Source of the DNA: an uncultured Alistipes sp.
GTDB lineage: Bacteria; Bacteroidota; Bacteroidia; Bacteroidales; Rikenellaceae
Direction of reading: 5' to 3'
DNA length: 9,137 nt
Assembly: GCA_905213895.1 (NCBI GenBank)
Contig: CAJMKE010000030.1
Location: 1-9,137 of the forward strand
Shown: piece after piece, positions 1 to 7,097 of the stretch
How the letters are laid out: each line of letters begins with the position of its first letter
Numbering within the stretch: position 1 is the first letter of the stretch
Notes under the pieces: model-generated
What the model was told of the DNA's origin: nothing
What the model saw: the letters and a program-made list of their open reading frames with translations, nothing else
Database searches by the model: none
Position numbers and translations under genes: made by a program

Positions 1-2
1 CA

Positions 3-122
3 AGCCCCGCCTCGACTCCGACCCCCACACGCCCCACCCGCAGCGGCCCCGGACACCCCGCCGGCAACGCCCCCCGCCCATCGCCGCCCGACCGTTTACC
101 CTCCCCCGCCGCCCGACCCTAA
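3..122 (+). CDS. possible 3' end of a Pro/Ala-rich protein (partial, uncertain)
   Basis: The first 120 bases are extremely C-rich on the plus strand and have no stop in this frame until TAA at 120-122. The frame reads as a Pro/Ala/Arg/Ser-rich tail (it begins SPASTPTPTRP), and almost every codon ends in C or G, as in the real genes here. The stop falls directly against the 9-bp repeat motif, which in this window sits near gene ends. The other two plus frames are also open for a while, and the composition alone could produce open frames, so this may equally be non-coding low-complexity DNA. No function can be given. Confidence 0.25.
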   Translation, partial: SPASTPTPTRPTRSGPGHPAGNAPRPSPPDRLPSPAARP

Positions 123-138
123 GGACTTTAAGGGCTCT

Positions 139-178
139 GCAATCAGCACATGCAAATTTATTTGCATGTGCTGATTGC
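139..178. repeat. perfect 18-bp palindrome with 4-nt loop
   Basis: Bases 139-156 are the exact reverse complement of 161-178 around the loop TTTA. The right arm begins with TTTG (161-164), which is also the -33 box of the promoter-like motif that follows. No T-run follows on either strand, so it is not a typical intrinsic terminator. Confidence 0.85.
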
Positions 179-192
179 TTGCACTATCTTTA
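161..192 (+). promoter_or_regulatory. Bacteroidetes-type promoter motif, copy 1
   Basis: TTTG (161-164), a 20-nt spacer, then TATCTTTA (185-192). This matches the Bacteroidetes consensus TTTG-N~20-TAnnTTTG except for the last base. It carries the same 13-mer TTGCACTATCTTT (179-191) as copy 2. It may be a real tandem promoter or a decayed duplicate. Confidence 0.4.
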
Positions 193-212
193 CGACTGCG
201 TCGTTTAGATAG
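184..212. repeat. 13-bp imperfect inverted repeat between the two promoter motifs
   Basis: CTATCT (184-189) pairs with AGATAG (207-212), and ACGAC (192-196) pairs with GTCGT (200-204). A TT/TT mismatch separates the two blocks, and the loop is TGC. The left arm overlaps the -7 box of promoter copy 1. Confidence 0.65.
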
Positions 213-223
213 GCTGCGCCTCG

Positions 224-249
224 GCAAAATCAAATAGATTTGATTTTGC
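224..249. repeat. perfect 12-bp palindrome with 2-nt loop
   Basis: GCAAAATCAAAT (224-235) pairs with ATTTGATTTTGC (238-249) around AG. As in the first palindrome, the right arm supplies the TTTG (239-242) that serves as the -33 box of the following promoter. Confidence 0.8.
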
Positions 250-270
250 GCTCGGCTTGCACTATCTTTG
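239..270 (+). promoter_or_regulatory. Bacteroidetes-type promoter, copy 2, for the small secreted protein
   Basis: TTTG (239-242), a 20-nt spacer, then TATCTTTG (263-270), a full match to the TAnnTTTG -7 consensus. Transcription would begin near 277, about 22 nt before the GTG start at 299. The 13-mer TTGCACTATCTTT at 257-269 exactly repeats 179-191. Confidence 0.7.
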
Positions 271-298
271 CAGCATAATAGGTTAAACCGCTTCCGAA

Positions 299-673
299 GT
301 GCGAAAAGCGTTGTACATAATCTCGTTCCTGCTGTGTTGTCTCGCAATGCACGGATTGTCGTGCGGCGAATCGCCGCTTTGGGAGACTGCAAGGCAGGAT
401 ACGGTCGCGAACCGCTCCGCACAGCAGTTCGAATGCCTGCGCCGCTGCAACCTCGACCCCGAGATGCCGTCGCCGATTGTCGTGCCGACTGCCGAAAGGT
501 CGGTCGTGCAGGTACGCTGCGGCTCGCTGCGGACGCTCCATGCCTTGTCGTGCAAAACGAAATCGTCATCCGGTTCGTGCCGTAACGGTGCGGAACATCA
601 TATTTGTCGCCTTTCATCCGGCAGCCGCGCGACGGACTATTTCCTCCACGCGCTCTGCCGGTTACGTATTTAG
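299..673 (+). CDS. small putative secreted or envelope protein, unknown function
   Basis: This encodes a 124-residue protein that I do not recognise by function. The start is GTG at 299: an in-frame TAA lies at 284-286 and no other start codon intervenes, so GTG is the first possible start. Residues 1-22 look like a signal peptide, with basic R2-K3, a hydrophobic run at about 4-17, then small residues. C22 follows G-L-S, which is only a weak lipobox, so lipid attachment is uncertain. The mature part is rich in Cys, Ser and Arg and ends in an aromatic/basic tail (DYFLHALCRLRI). Small proteins of this build are, from memory, common in Bacteroidales; I cannot verify a family. A consensus promoter lies 29 bp upstream, which supports a real gene. 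The odd Cys/Ser/Arg composition is the main reason for doubt. Confidence 0.5.
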   Translation: MRKALYIISFLLCCLAMHGLSCGESPLWETARQDTVANRSAQQFECLRRCNLDPEMPSPIVVPTAERSVVQVRCGSLRTLHALSCKTKSSSGSCRNGAEHHICRLSSGSRATDYFLHALCRLRI

Positions 674-677
674 CCCG

Positions 678-734
678 CTGCGGAGATTATCCGCAGGTGC
701 GCATCGCCGCATCGCAGGGATTCGCGGAAATCCC
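678..734. repeat. two short hairpins after the small secreted gene
   Basis: CTGCGGA (678-684) pairs with TCCGCAG (690-696), and GGGATT (717-722) pairs with AATCCC (729-734). No T-run follows either, so they are weak as terminators. No TAnnTTTG promoter is visible before 773, so the next genes may be transcribed from the promoter at 239-270 or from an unrecognised one. Confidence 0.35.
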
Positions 735-772
735 GTGCCTTATTGTTTAACAACTGAATACGTAAACGAAAA

Positions 773-1270
773 ATGGATAGAATGAAATTCTGCGAGGAGT
801 TGTATGCCTCGCATGGCGACGTGATAATCGCTCGCCGCAGGAGCGTGATTGCTCCTCTGTTGATTACGGTCGCCGGAGCGGCTCTGCTGGTTCTCAATGC
901 GCTGCTGCCCGACGATGCCGAACTGGTGAATCTGCGTTCGGTGCTCGTGCTTGCGGGTGCCGTCGCGGCGATAGTCGGGATAGTGATGCTGTCGGCGCGG
1001 ATGTTCGGCAGCGGAGTGCCGTACCACAAGGGCTGCCGCAGTTATCTGCGCGGCGAGGTGCTGATGTTCGACGAAAGCCGCCGCCGTCAGGTTCTCGAAG
1101 CGGTTGCCGCAGGCGATGCCGGCGCGCTGCTCGCCATCCCGCGGCGCAACGTATCGTCGGTATCGGTGCTTTTCTACTCGACGCCCGACGGCAGTTTCGT
1201 CGCGATGCAGCCGTTCGAGTATGTCGATTTGGAGTACCGACCGCTGGGTGATATTAAAGTAGTACGTTAA
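773..1270 (+). CDS. two-TM inner-membrane protein, unknown function
   Basis: This encodes a 165-residue protein of unknown function. The N-terminal ~24 residues are soluble and end in a basic patch (A20-R-R-R). Two hydrophobic segments follow at about 25-45 and 56-75, joined by a short acidic loop (PDDAELVN). The remaining ~90 residues are predicted soluble. The first segment follows a positive cluster, which favours both ends in the cytoplasm. ATG at 773 is taken as the start; an ATG three codons later (782) is possible. The stop TAA at 1268-1270 lies 7 bp before the ATG of the antiporter gene, so the two are almost surely co-transcribed. A role with the antiporter is an inference from this spacing only. 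Codon use matches its neighbours. Confidence 0.8.
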   Translation: MDRMKFCEELYASHGDVIIARRRSVIAPLLITVAGAALLVLNALLPDDAELVNLRSVLVLAGAVAAIVGIVMLSARMFGSGVPYHKGCRSYLRGEVLMFDESRRRQVLEAVAAGDAGALLAIPRRNVSSVSVLFYSTPDGSFVAMQPFEYVDLEYRPLGDIKVVR

Positions 1271-1277
1271 AATAAAT

Positions 1278-2768
1278 ATGGTAGTTACAAGCGAAAATTT
1301 TCTGCTCATCGTAGCGATTCTTCTCTTTATCGCGGTATTGGCGGGCAAGGTGGCGTACCGTCTGGGTGCGCCCGCCCTGCTGCTGTTCCTCGGCGTGGGT
1401 CTGTTCTTCGGATACAAACTGATACTGTTCGATTCGCCCGAACTGACGCAGTTCATCGGAATGCTGGCGTTGTGTATCATCCTCTTTTCGGGAGGTATGG
1501 ACACCAAGTTCTCCGAGATACGACCCGTACTCGCCCCCGGAATAGTGCTTGCGACTGCCGGAGTGCTGCTTACGGCGTTCATCGTCGGCGGATTCGTCTT
1601 CCTGCTCGCCCCGTATCTGGGCTATGAGTTCACATTCCCGCTCGCGCTGCTGCTCGCGGCGACGATGTCCTCGACCGACTCGGCATCGGTCTTTTCGATA
1701 CTGCGAACCAAGAAACAGGGGCTGCGCGAACATCTGCGACCGCTGTTGGAGTTGGAGAGCGGCTCTAACGACCCGATGGCGTACATACTCGTGATTCTGC
1801 TGGTGCGGATGCTCTCGCCGACGGAGGAGACGATGGGCATCGGGGCGAGCATCGGCATGTTCTTCGTGCAGATGATTGTCGGCGCGCTCGCCGGCTACGG
1901 ATTCGGACGCGCCGCGGTGTGGACGATGAACAAAATCAACATCAGCAACGCTTCGCTCTATTCGGTGCTGCTGCTGGCGTTCGTGTTCTTCATCTTCTCG
2001 TTCACGTCGCTCGTCCGCGGCAACGGCTATCTCGCCGTCTACATCGCCGGACTGGTCGTCGGCAACCACAAACTCGTCCACAAACGGACGGTGGTGGCGT
2101 TCTTCGACGGCTTTACGTGGCTATTCCAGATAGTTATGTTCCTGACGCTCGGTCTGCTCGTCAATCTTGACGAGATGCTCGAATGGAACACGCTGCTTTT
2201 GGGCATCGCCGTCGGAACGTTCATGATTCTGATTGCGCGTCCTGCGGCGGTGATGCTCTGCATGGCTCCGTTCCGCAAGTTCTCGTTCAAGGCGCGGGCG
2301 TATGTGTCGTGGGTCGGTCTGCGAGGCGCGGTCCCGATAATCTTCGCCACCTATCCGCTCGTCGCGGGCATCGAGAGCGCGCAGACGATGTTCAACGTCG
2401 TGTTCATCGTAACGATAATCTCGCTCGTGGTGCAGGGAACGCTCGTCAGCGGAATGGCGAACCTGCTCGGCATGGCATACGAGGAGCCGGAGAGTTCGTT
2501 CGGCGATGCGTTGCAGGACAGGATGAAGTCCGATTTCTCGGAGGTGTCGGTGAACGAACAGATGCTCGCATCGGGCAATACGCTGAGCCACATTACGCTG
2601 CCCGAGAATACGCTCGTGATAATGGTGTGCCGCGACGGCGATTACTTCGTGCCGAAAGGGCAGACCGAATTGCAGGTCGGCGACAAACTGCTGGTTCTGT
2701 CCGACCGCAACGAGGAGTTGCAGACGCAGTATAAGGAGTTCGGGCTGGACGAGGTGATAAAGTTCTGA
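1278..2768 (+). CDS. nhaP2: CPA1-family K+(Na+)/H+ antiporter with C-terminal TrkA_C (RCK_C) domain
   Basis: This is a 496-residue integral membrane antiporter that exchanges K+ or Na+ for protons, controlling cytoplasmic cation level, pH or turgor. Residues 1-395 hold about 12-13 hydrophobic segments. The CPA1 hallmarks are present: the unwound-helix motif T133-D-S-A-S-V and E160-SGSND-P166, whose N164-D165 pair is the ion-binding Asn-Asp of electroneutral exchangers. WVGLRGAVP (around 345-353) carries the conserved TM arginine R349. Residues ~410-490 form a soluble domain resembling TrkA_C/RCK_C (LPENTLVIMVCRDGDY, then GDKLLVLSD), which in this family binds a small ligand and gates transport. 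It is shorter than E. coli NhaP2/CvrA (about 578), as expected if the extra C-terminal CorC-type domain is missing. ATG at 1278 follows the upstream stop by 7 bp. The true cation (K+ or Na+) cannot be read from sequence. Confidence 0.9.
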   Translation: MVVTSENFLLIVAILLFIAVLAGKVAYRLGAPALLLFLGVGLFFGYKLILFDSPELTQFIGMLALCIILFSGGMDTKFSEIRPVLAPGIVLATAGVLLTAFIVGGFVFLLAPYLGYEFTFPLALLLAATMSSTDSASVFSILRTKKQGLREHLRPLLELESGSNDPMAYILVILLVRMLSPTEETMGIGASIGMFFVQMIVGALAGYGFGRAAVWTMNKINISNASLYSVLLLAFVFFIFSFTSLVRGNGYLAVYIAGLVVGNHKLVHKRTVVAFFDGFTWLFQIVMFLTLGLLVNLDEMLEWNTLLLGIAVGTFMILIARPAAVMLCMAPFRKFSFKARAYVSWVGLRGAVPIIFATYPLVAGIESAQTMFNVVFIVTIISLVVQGTLVSGMANLLGMAYEEPESSFGDALQDRMKSDFSEVSVNEQMLASGNTLSHITLPENTLVIMVCRDGDYFVPKGQTELQVGDKLLVLSDRNEELQTQYKEFGLDEVIKF

Positions 2769-2770
2769 TT

Positions 2771-2895
2771 GCGGTGCGTGATAACGGGCAATCTGCCGCG
2801 TTGTCTTCGATGTTCCGGCTTCGGTCATTTACGCGTAGTAAACTCCCTCGCCGGAAATCTCGACGCCTTGCATCTTACCCGTTCTGACGCACCGC
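2771..2895. repeat. 125-nt long imperfect hairpin, possible structured RNA or MITE-like element
   Basis: The segment folds on itself almost end to end. GCGGTGCGT (2771-2779) pairs with ACGCACCGC (2887-2895), AACGGG (2783-2788) with CCCGTT (2878-2883), and TGC (2794-2796) with GCA (2870-2872). GCGTTG (2798-2803) pairs with CGACGC (2861-2866) with one G-T wobble. GAT (2809-2811) pairs with ATC (2857-2859), TTCCGGC (2813-2819) with GCCGGAA (2850-2856), and TTTAC (2828-2832) with GTAAA (2838-2842). It begins 2 bases after the antiporter stop codon, and a terminator stem follows 10 bp later. Function unknown: 3'UTR structure, small RNA or a palindromic mobile element are all possible. Confidence 0.6.
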
Positions 2896-2905
2896 GGTAA
2901 TAGCA

Positions 2906-2943
2906 AAATCCGGCGGTCTTCCGAAAGACCGCCGGATTTCTTT
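2906..2943. terminator. intrinsic terminator between the converging antiporter and kor operons
   Basis: A perfect 15-bp GC-rich stem, 2906-2920 against 2925-2939, with loop CCGA. On the plus strand it ends in ATTTCTTT, serving the antiporter transcript. On the minus strand the stem ends in ATTTTGC, so it can also stop the korAB transcript. It is the strongest terminator in the window. Confidence 0.85.
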
Positions 2944-2990
2944 AAGGTCCTTAAAGACTTTAAGGACTTTAAGGACTTTAAGGTCGTTAA
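2940..2990. repeat. 9-bp tandem repeat array (GACTTTAAG), three exact copies plus degenerate flanks
   Basis: Exact GACTTTAAG units at 2956-2964, 2965-2973 and 2974-2982, flanked by diverged units (CTTTAAGGTCC on the left, GTCGTTAA on the right). The same motif recurs in four other intergenic places in this window. The array abuts the terminator stem and lies 22 bp beyond the end of korB. Confidence 0.9.
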
Positions 2991-3012
2991 CGAGGGTCGT
3001 TCGGGCAGGTGC

Positions 3013-4044
3013 TTACTCCACCTCCCATGTGTCGCCCGAGCGCAGGAGGTCGTCCACGCAGCGTATCGGGCTCGAAGCCTTCACCTGCCCGACCTGCTCG
3101 GCGACCTTGGCGTCGTAGACGAACTCCTCCTCCACGTCGCGGATTACGCCTACCGCGACCGGATAGTCGGGATACTTCATCGCCGCCAGCATTCCGTGCA
3201 GCGTCGTGTCCTTCTCGTGGGCGTCGTGCGTCAGTATGTCATCTATCGTGTAGCCATCCTCACCTATGGTTACGACTTTCAGCCGCATGTTCTCGAACAC
3301 CAGTCCGCGTTCGTTGTTCGCGCCGAAAGTCATCTTCTCGCCGTGCCGCAGCGTAATCGTGTTAGCCTGCCGCGTAGCCTTGTCGCCCGCGAAGTCGGCG
3401 TGGGTCTTGTTGTTGAATATCACGCAGTTCACCAACGCTTCGACAATTGACATCCCCTTGTGCTTCGCCGCGGCGACGAGTACGTCTTTCGTCAGCCCGA
3501 CCTCCATGTCTATCGTGCGGGCGAAGAACGTGCCTTTCGCGCCTATGACGAGTTCGCCTGGGTTGAACGGATGTTCGATGGTGCCGTAAGGCGAGGTCTT
3601 GGTAATCTTGCCGAGTTTGGTCGTCGGCGAGTACTGACCCTTGGTGAGACCGTAAATCTCGTTGTTGAAGAGAATCACGTTGAGGTCTACGTTGCGCCGT
3701 ATGGCGTGTATGAAGTGGTTGCCGCCAATGGCGAGCGAGTCGCCGTCGCCCGAGCATACCCATACCGAGAGGTCGGGGTTGGCGACCTTGATTCCCGTAG
3801 CCACGGCGTTGGCGCGACCGTGGATGGTGTGGAAACCGAAGGTCTTCATATAATATATGAACCGCGACGAGCATCCGATGCCCGAAACGAACGTGAACTT
3901 GTGGTGCGGCTTGTCGAGCGCGTCCGCCACCTCGGGCATCGCGCGCTGCACGGCGTTGAGTATCGCGTGGTCGCCGCAGCCCGGACACCATTTCACCTCT
4001 TGGTCGCTCTTGAAATCAGCCGGAGTGTATCTGTATTCTGCCAT
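3013..4044 (-). CDS. korB: 2-oxoglutarate:ferredoxin oxidoreductase, beta subunit (TPP and Fe-S binding)
   Basis: This 343-residue beta subunit joins KorA to catalyse the reversible, ferredoxin-linked conversion of 2-oxoglutarate and CoA to succinyl-CoA and CO2 in the cytoplasm. It holds thiamine diphosphate and one [4Fe-4S] cluster. C20-P-G-C23 gives two cluster cysteines, and C58 (GIGCSSR) and C207 (LVNC) fit the other two in the family pattern. The TPP-Mg2+ motif is G99-D-G-D102 followed by IGGNH (106-110) and N127-N128-E-I-Y-G. Length is normal for the two-subunit type. The start is ATG at 4044, and the conserved N-terminus (YTPADFKSDQEVKWCPGCG) supports it. It lies downstream of korA with an unusually wide 105-bp gap holding a hairpin repeat. 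The paralogous pyruvate or other 2-oxoacid enzymes are less likely, because the CPGCGDH...SGIGCSSR arrangement with a fused gamma-alpha partner is typical of the 2-oxoglutarate type. Confidence 0.93.
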   Translation of the reverse strand: MAEYRYTPADFKSDQEVKWCPGCGDHAILNAVQRAMPEVADALDKPHHKFTFVSGIGCSSRFIYYMKTFGFHTIHGRANAVATGIKVANPDLSVWVCSGDGDSLAIGGNHFIHAIRRNVDLNVILFNNEIYGLTKGQYSPTTKLGKITKTSPYGTIEHPFNPGELVIGAKGTFFARTIDMEVGLTKDVLVAAAKHKGMSIVEALVNCVIFNNKTHADFAGDKATRQANTITLRHGEKMTFGANNERGLVFENMRLKVVTIGEDGYTIDDILTHDAHEKDTTLHGMLAAMKYPDYPVAVGVIRDVEEEFVYDAKVAEQVGQVKASSPIRCVDDLLRSGDTWEVE

Positions 4045-4063
4045 ATTTAACTATTGTTCTGTC

Positions 4064-4132
4064 CGTCATGTTGAGCGGAGCGAAACATCTGTTTCAATCT
4101 GTTTTAGATTCTTCGCGTTGCTCAGAATGACG
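4064..4132. repeat. interspersed imperfect hairpin repeat in the korA-korB gap, copy 1
   Basis: The 69-bp segment begins CGTCATGTTGAGC and ends GCTCAGAATGACG, so its two ends form an imperfect inverted repeat; AGCGAAACATCTG and AGATTCTTCGCG extend the arms. The reverse complement of this element matches the one at 6974-7044 closely: both have one GTCATGTTGAGC-type arm and one GTCATTCTGAGC-type arm. From memory, this is a widespread palindromic intergenic repeat in Bacteroidales. It is the only content of the korA-korB gap. Confidence 0.85.
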
Positions 4133-4149
4133 TCTTGTGTAAAATCGTA

Positions 4150-5985
<1,836 letters not shown>

Positions 5986-6028
5986 TTTGCGTTAAGAATG
6001 TACGAAGTTTTTAGGTTTATGTATTATG

Positions 6029-6036
6029 CAAAGATA
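6029..6036 (-). promoter_or_regulatory. -7 box of the korAB promoter
   Basis: The minus strand reads TATCTTTG here, a full match to TAnnTTTG, 44 nt before the korA ATG and in AT-rich surroundings. No clear TTTG is found at the -33 spacing, so the upstream half is weak or absent. Confidence 0.6.
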
Positions 6037-6105
6037 ATAAACAGTTTTGTTTTTCGGAGGAATTTCGCGAAAAACTTTCGGCGGCACCCGTTAGACCATA
6101 AGGCC

Positions 6106-6141
6106 CTTAAAGACATTAAAGTCCTTAAAGTCCTTAAAGTC
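6106..6141. repeat. 9-bp tandem repeat array, four units, after the repressor gene
   Basis: Four units in strict 9-nt register: CTTAAAGAC (6106-6114), ATTAAAGTC (6115-6123), CTTAAAGTC (6124-6132) and CTTAAAGTC (6133-6141). This is the reverse complement of the GACTTTAAG unit. It lies 9 bp beyond the repressor stop codon and 64 bp upstream of the korA -7 box. Confidence 0.9.
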
Positions 6142-6150
6142 CCTAATGCC

Positions 6151-6825
6151 CTACCTTATACTGTTCATCCTTATGCTTGCCTTGACGAGCGCGATTGCGC
6201 GGACGCGGCTCACCTCGACGTCCTTGTCGGCGTGGTGCGGATTCTGGCTGACGAGTTTGATGCACCCCTCGCGGTCGGATTTCTGGATGTATTTCACCGT
6301 TACGTACTCCTCGCCGTCGATGTCGATGGAGAGCAGGTACATGTCGCCCCAGAATACGTCGCCGATGTCGCGCAACTGCTTGTAAAGCACTATGTCGCCG
6401 CTTTTCAGCAGCGGGTACATCGAGTCGCCCACGACGTATATCGCACCGTCGCATTTGGGCAGGTTCGGGATATGGATGTAGTTCACCGGAACGCTCGACT
6501 CGCGGTCGTTGAACAGCGGCACCAAACCCGCCGTACCCTCGATGGAGTAGAGCGGCACGCTTTGCAGCGGCAGCGAATTGTCGGTGCGGTGGCGGAACGC
6601 GTTGGTGAGGTTCGGCTCGGCATTGAACATCTCTCCCTTGCCCGTCTCTATCCAGTCGGGATTCACGTTCAATTCCTGAACAAGAATGTTCCTGTTGCGC
6701 GACGACAGTCCGGTCTTGCCCGTCTCAATCATCGAAAGTGCGGTTTTGCCGATGCCAAGTCGCTGTGCGAGTTGTTCTTGTGTCAGTCCCAACTCTTTCC
6801 GTATCAGTTTCAGTCTACTCTCCAT
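6151..6825 (-). CDS. XRE/S24 (LexA/CI-like) autocleavable transcriptional repressor
   Basis: This is a 224-residue DNA-binding repressor. Residues 2-62 form a Cro/CI-type helix-turn-helix (RKELGLTQEQLAQRLGIGKT, then LSMIETGK). Residues ~90-220 are an S24 peptidase domain. The serine is S135 in VVGDSMYP and the lysine is K178 in VTVKYI, the LexA-type dyad. A99-G100 (IEGTAGLV) lies 36 residues before the serine, close to the Ala-Gly site to serine distance in LexA (84 to 119), so RecA-stimulated self-cleavage is plausible. The open frame extends upstream to 6933, but the added 36 residues are poor in conserved features and read across the promoter at 6907-6938. MESRLKLIRKELG at 6825 is therefore chosen as the start. 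It sits beside a phage terminase, as expected of a prophage repressor, but a stand-alone host regulator is also possible. Confidence 0.88.
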   Translation of the reverse strand: MESRLKLIRKELGLTQEQLAQRLGIGKTALSMIETGKTGLSSRNRNILVQELNVNPDWIETGKGEMFNAEPNLTNAFRHRTDNSLPLQSVPLYSIEGTAGLVPLFNDRESSVPVNYIHIPNLPKCDGAIYVVGDSMYPLLKSGDIVLYKQLRDIGDVFWGDMYLLSIDIDGEEYVTVKYIQKSDREGCIKLVSQNPHHADKDVEVSRVRAIALVKASIRMNSIR

Positions 6826-6877
6826 ATAATTTCTATCGGAAAATATTATACAAAAATTGAACCTTGCGCGATACAAA

Positions 6878-6892
6878 ATCCAAATATTGGAT
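6878..6892. promoter_or_regulatory. operator-like palindrome in the repressor leader
   Basis: ATCCAA (6878-6883) and TTGGAT (6887-6892) surround a 3-nt centre. It lies a few bases downstream of the predicted repressor transcript start and just before a rightward TATCTTTG (6894-6901). This is where a repressor dimer could shut off its own gene and a rightward transcript. Confidence 0.45.
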
Positions 6893-6893
6893 A

Positions 6894-6901
6894 TATCTTT
6901 G
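6894..6901 (+). promoter_or_regulatory. possible rightward -7 box facing the repressor promoter
   Basis: TATCTTTG on the plus strand matches the -7 consensus. No TTTG is found 20 nt upstream (only TTG at 6864-6866, 27 nt away), so activity is doubtful. If used, its transcript would run toward the small gene at 7098 through the hairpin repeat. Confidence 0.3.
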
Positions 6902-6906
6902 CACTG

Positions 6907-6938
6907 CAAAGTTAAAAAATTTAATCCGAACAAACAAA
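6907..6938 (-). promoter_or_regulatory. promoter of the S24 repressor gene
   Basis: On the minus strand TTTG (6938-6935), a 20-nt spacer, then TAACTTTG (6914-6907): a full Bacteroidetes consensus promoter. Transcription would begin near 6900, giving a leader of about 75 nt before ATG 6825 that contains the 6878-6892 palindrome. Confidence 0.7.
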
Positions 6939-6973
6939 TAATTCAGTAATTTATATAAATCAAATGCCGGATT

Positions 6974-7044
6974 CGTCATTCTGAGCGGAACCGAAGGTGC
7001 AGCGAAGAATCTTTTTCAGATGTTTCGCTTTGCTCAACATGACG
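6974..7044. repeat. interspersed imperfect hairpin repeat, copy 2 (inverted relative to copy 1)
   Basis: A 71-bp segment beginning CGTCATTCTGAGCGG and ending GCTCAACATGACG. Its reverse complement follows the 4064-4132 copy: shared CGTCATGTTGAGC, AGCGAAACATCTG, AGATTCTTCGC and GCTCAGAATGACG blocks, with a divergent centre. The outer arms extend to 6971-7047 as ATTCGTCA and TGACGAAT. Confidence 0.85.
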
Positions 7045-7097
7045 AATCGGGTCGGTGTTAAGCCGGAAAACGAAAACCGATAAATAATTTATATCCT

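Noticed and set aside
139..270. Invertible phase-variation promoter
   Set aside because: The long shared sequence is a direct repeat (13-mer) and the palindromes differ from each other. No pair of matching inverted repeats flanks a promoter, and no recombinase gene is seen.
96..617. 173-codon open frame on the minus strand
   Set aside because: It overlaps the palindromes and promoter motifs and has the Arg/Ser-rich composition of shadow frames.
740..1582. 280-codon open frame on the minus strand
   Set aside because: It spans the junction of two plus-strand genes that share a 7-bp gap, and has no recognisable domain or start context.
1254..2081. 275-codon open frame on the minus strand
   Set aside because: It is antisense to the antiporter; the product is an Arg/Glu/Gln/His-rich shadow, the complement of hydrophobic membrane codons.
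2940..2990. CRISPR-like array
   Set aside because: The repeat units are 9 bp and directly adjacent with no spacers, so they are simple tandem repeats.
6826..6933. Extended N-terminus of the repressor starting at 6933
   Set aside because: The added 36 codons cover the -7 box, the predicted transcript start and the operator-like palindrome, and precede a typical HTH start at 6825.
6949..6960. ATTTATATAAAT palindrome as an operator
   Set aside because: It is a 12-bp self-complementary run in AT-rich DNA, where such runs are expected by chance, and it is not placed over a recognised promoter box.
6947..7095. Target-site duplication (TAATTTATAT at 6947-6956 and 7086-7095) around the hairpin repeat
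   Set aside because: The 10-mers lie 17 and 41 bp away from the element ends rather than adjacent to them, and they are AT-only, so chance is a better explanation.
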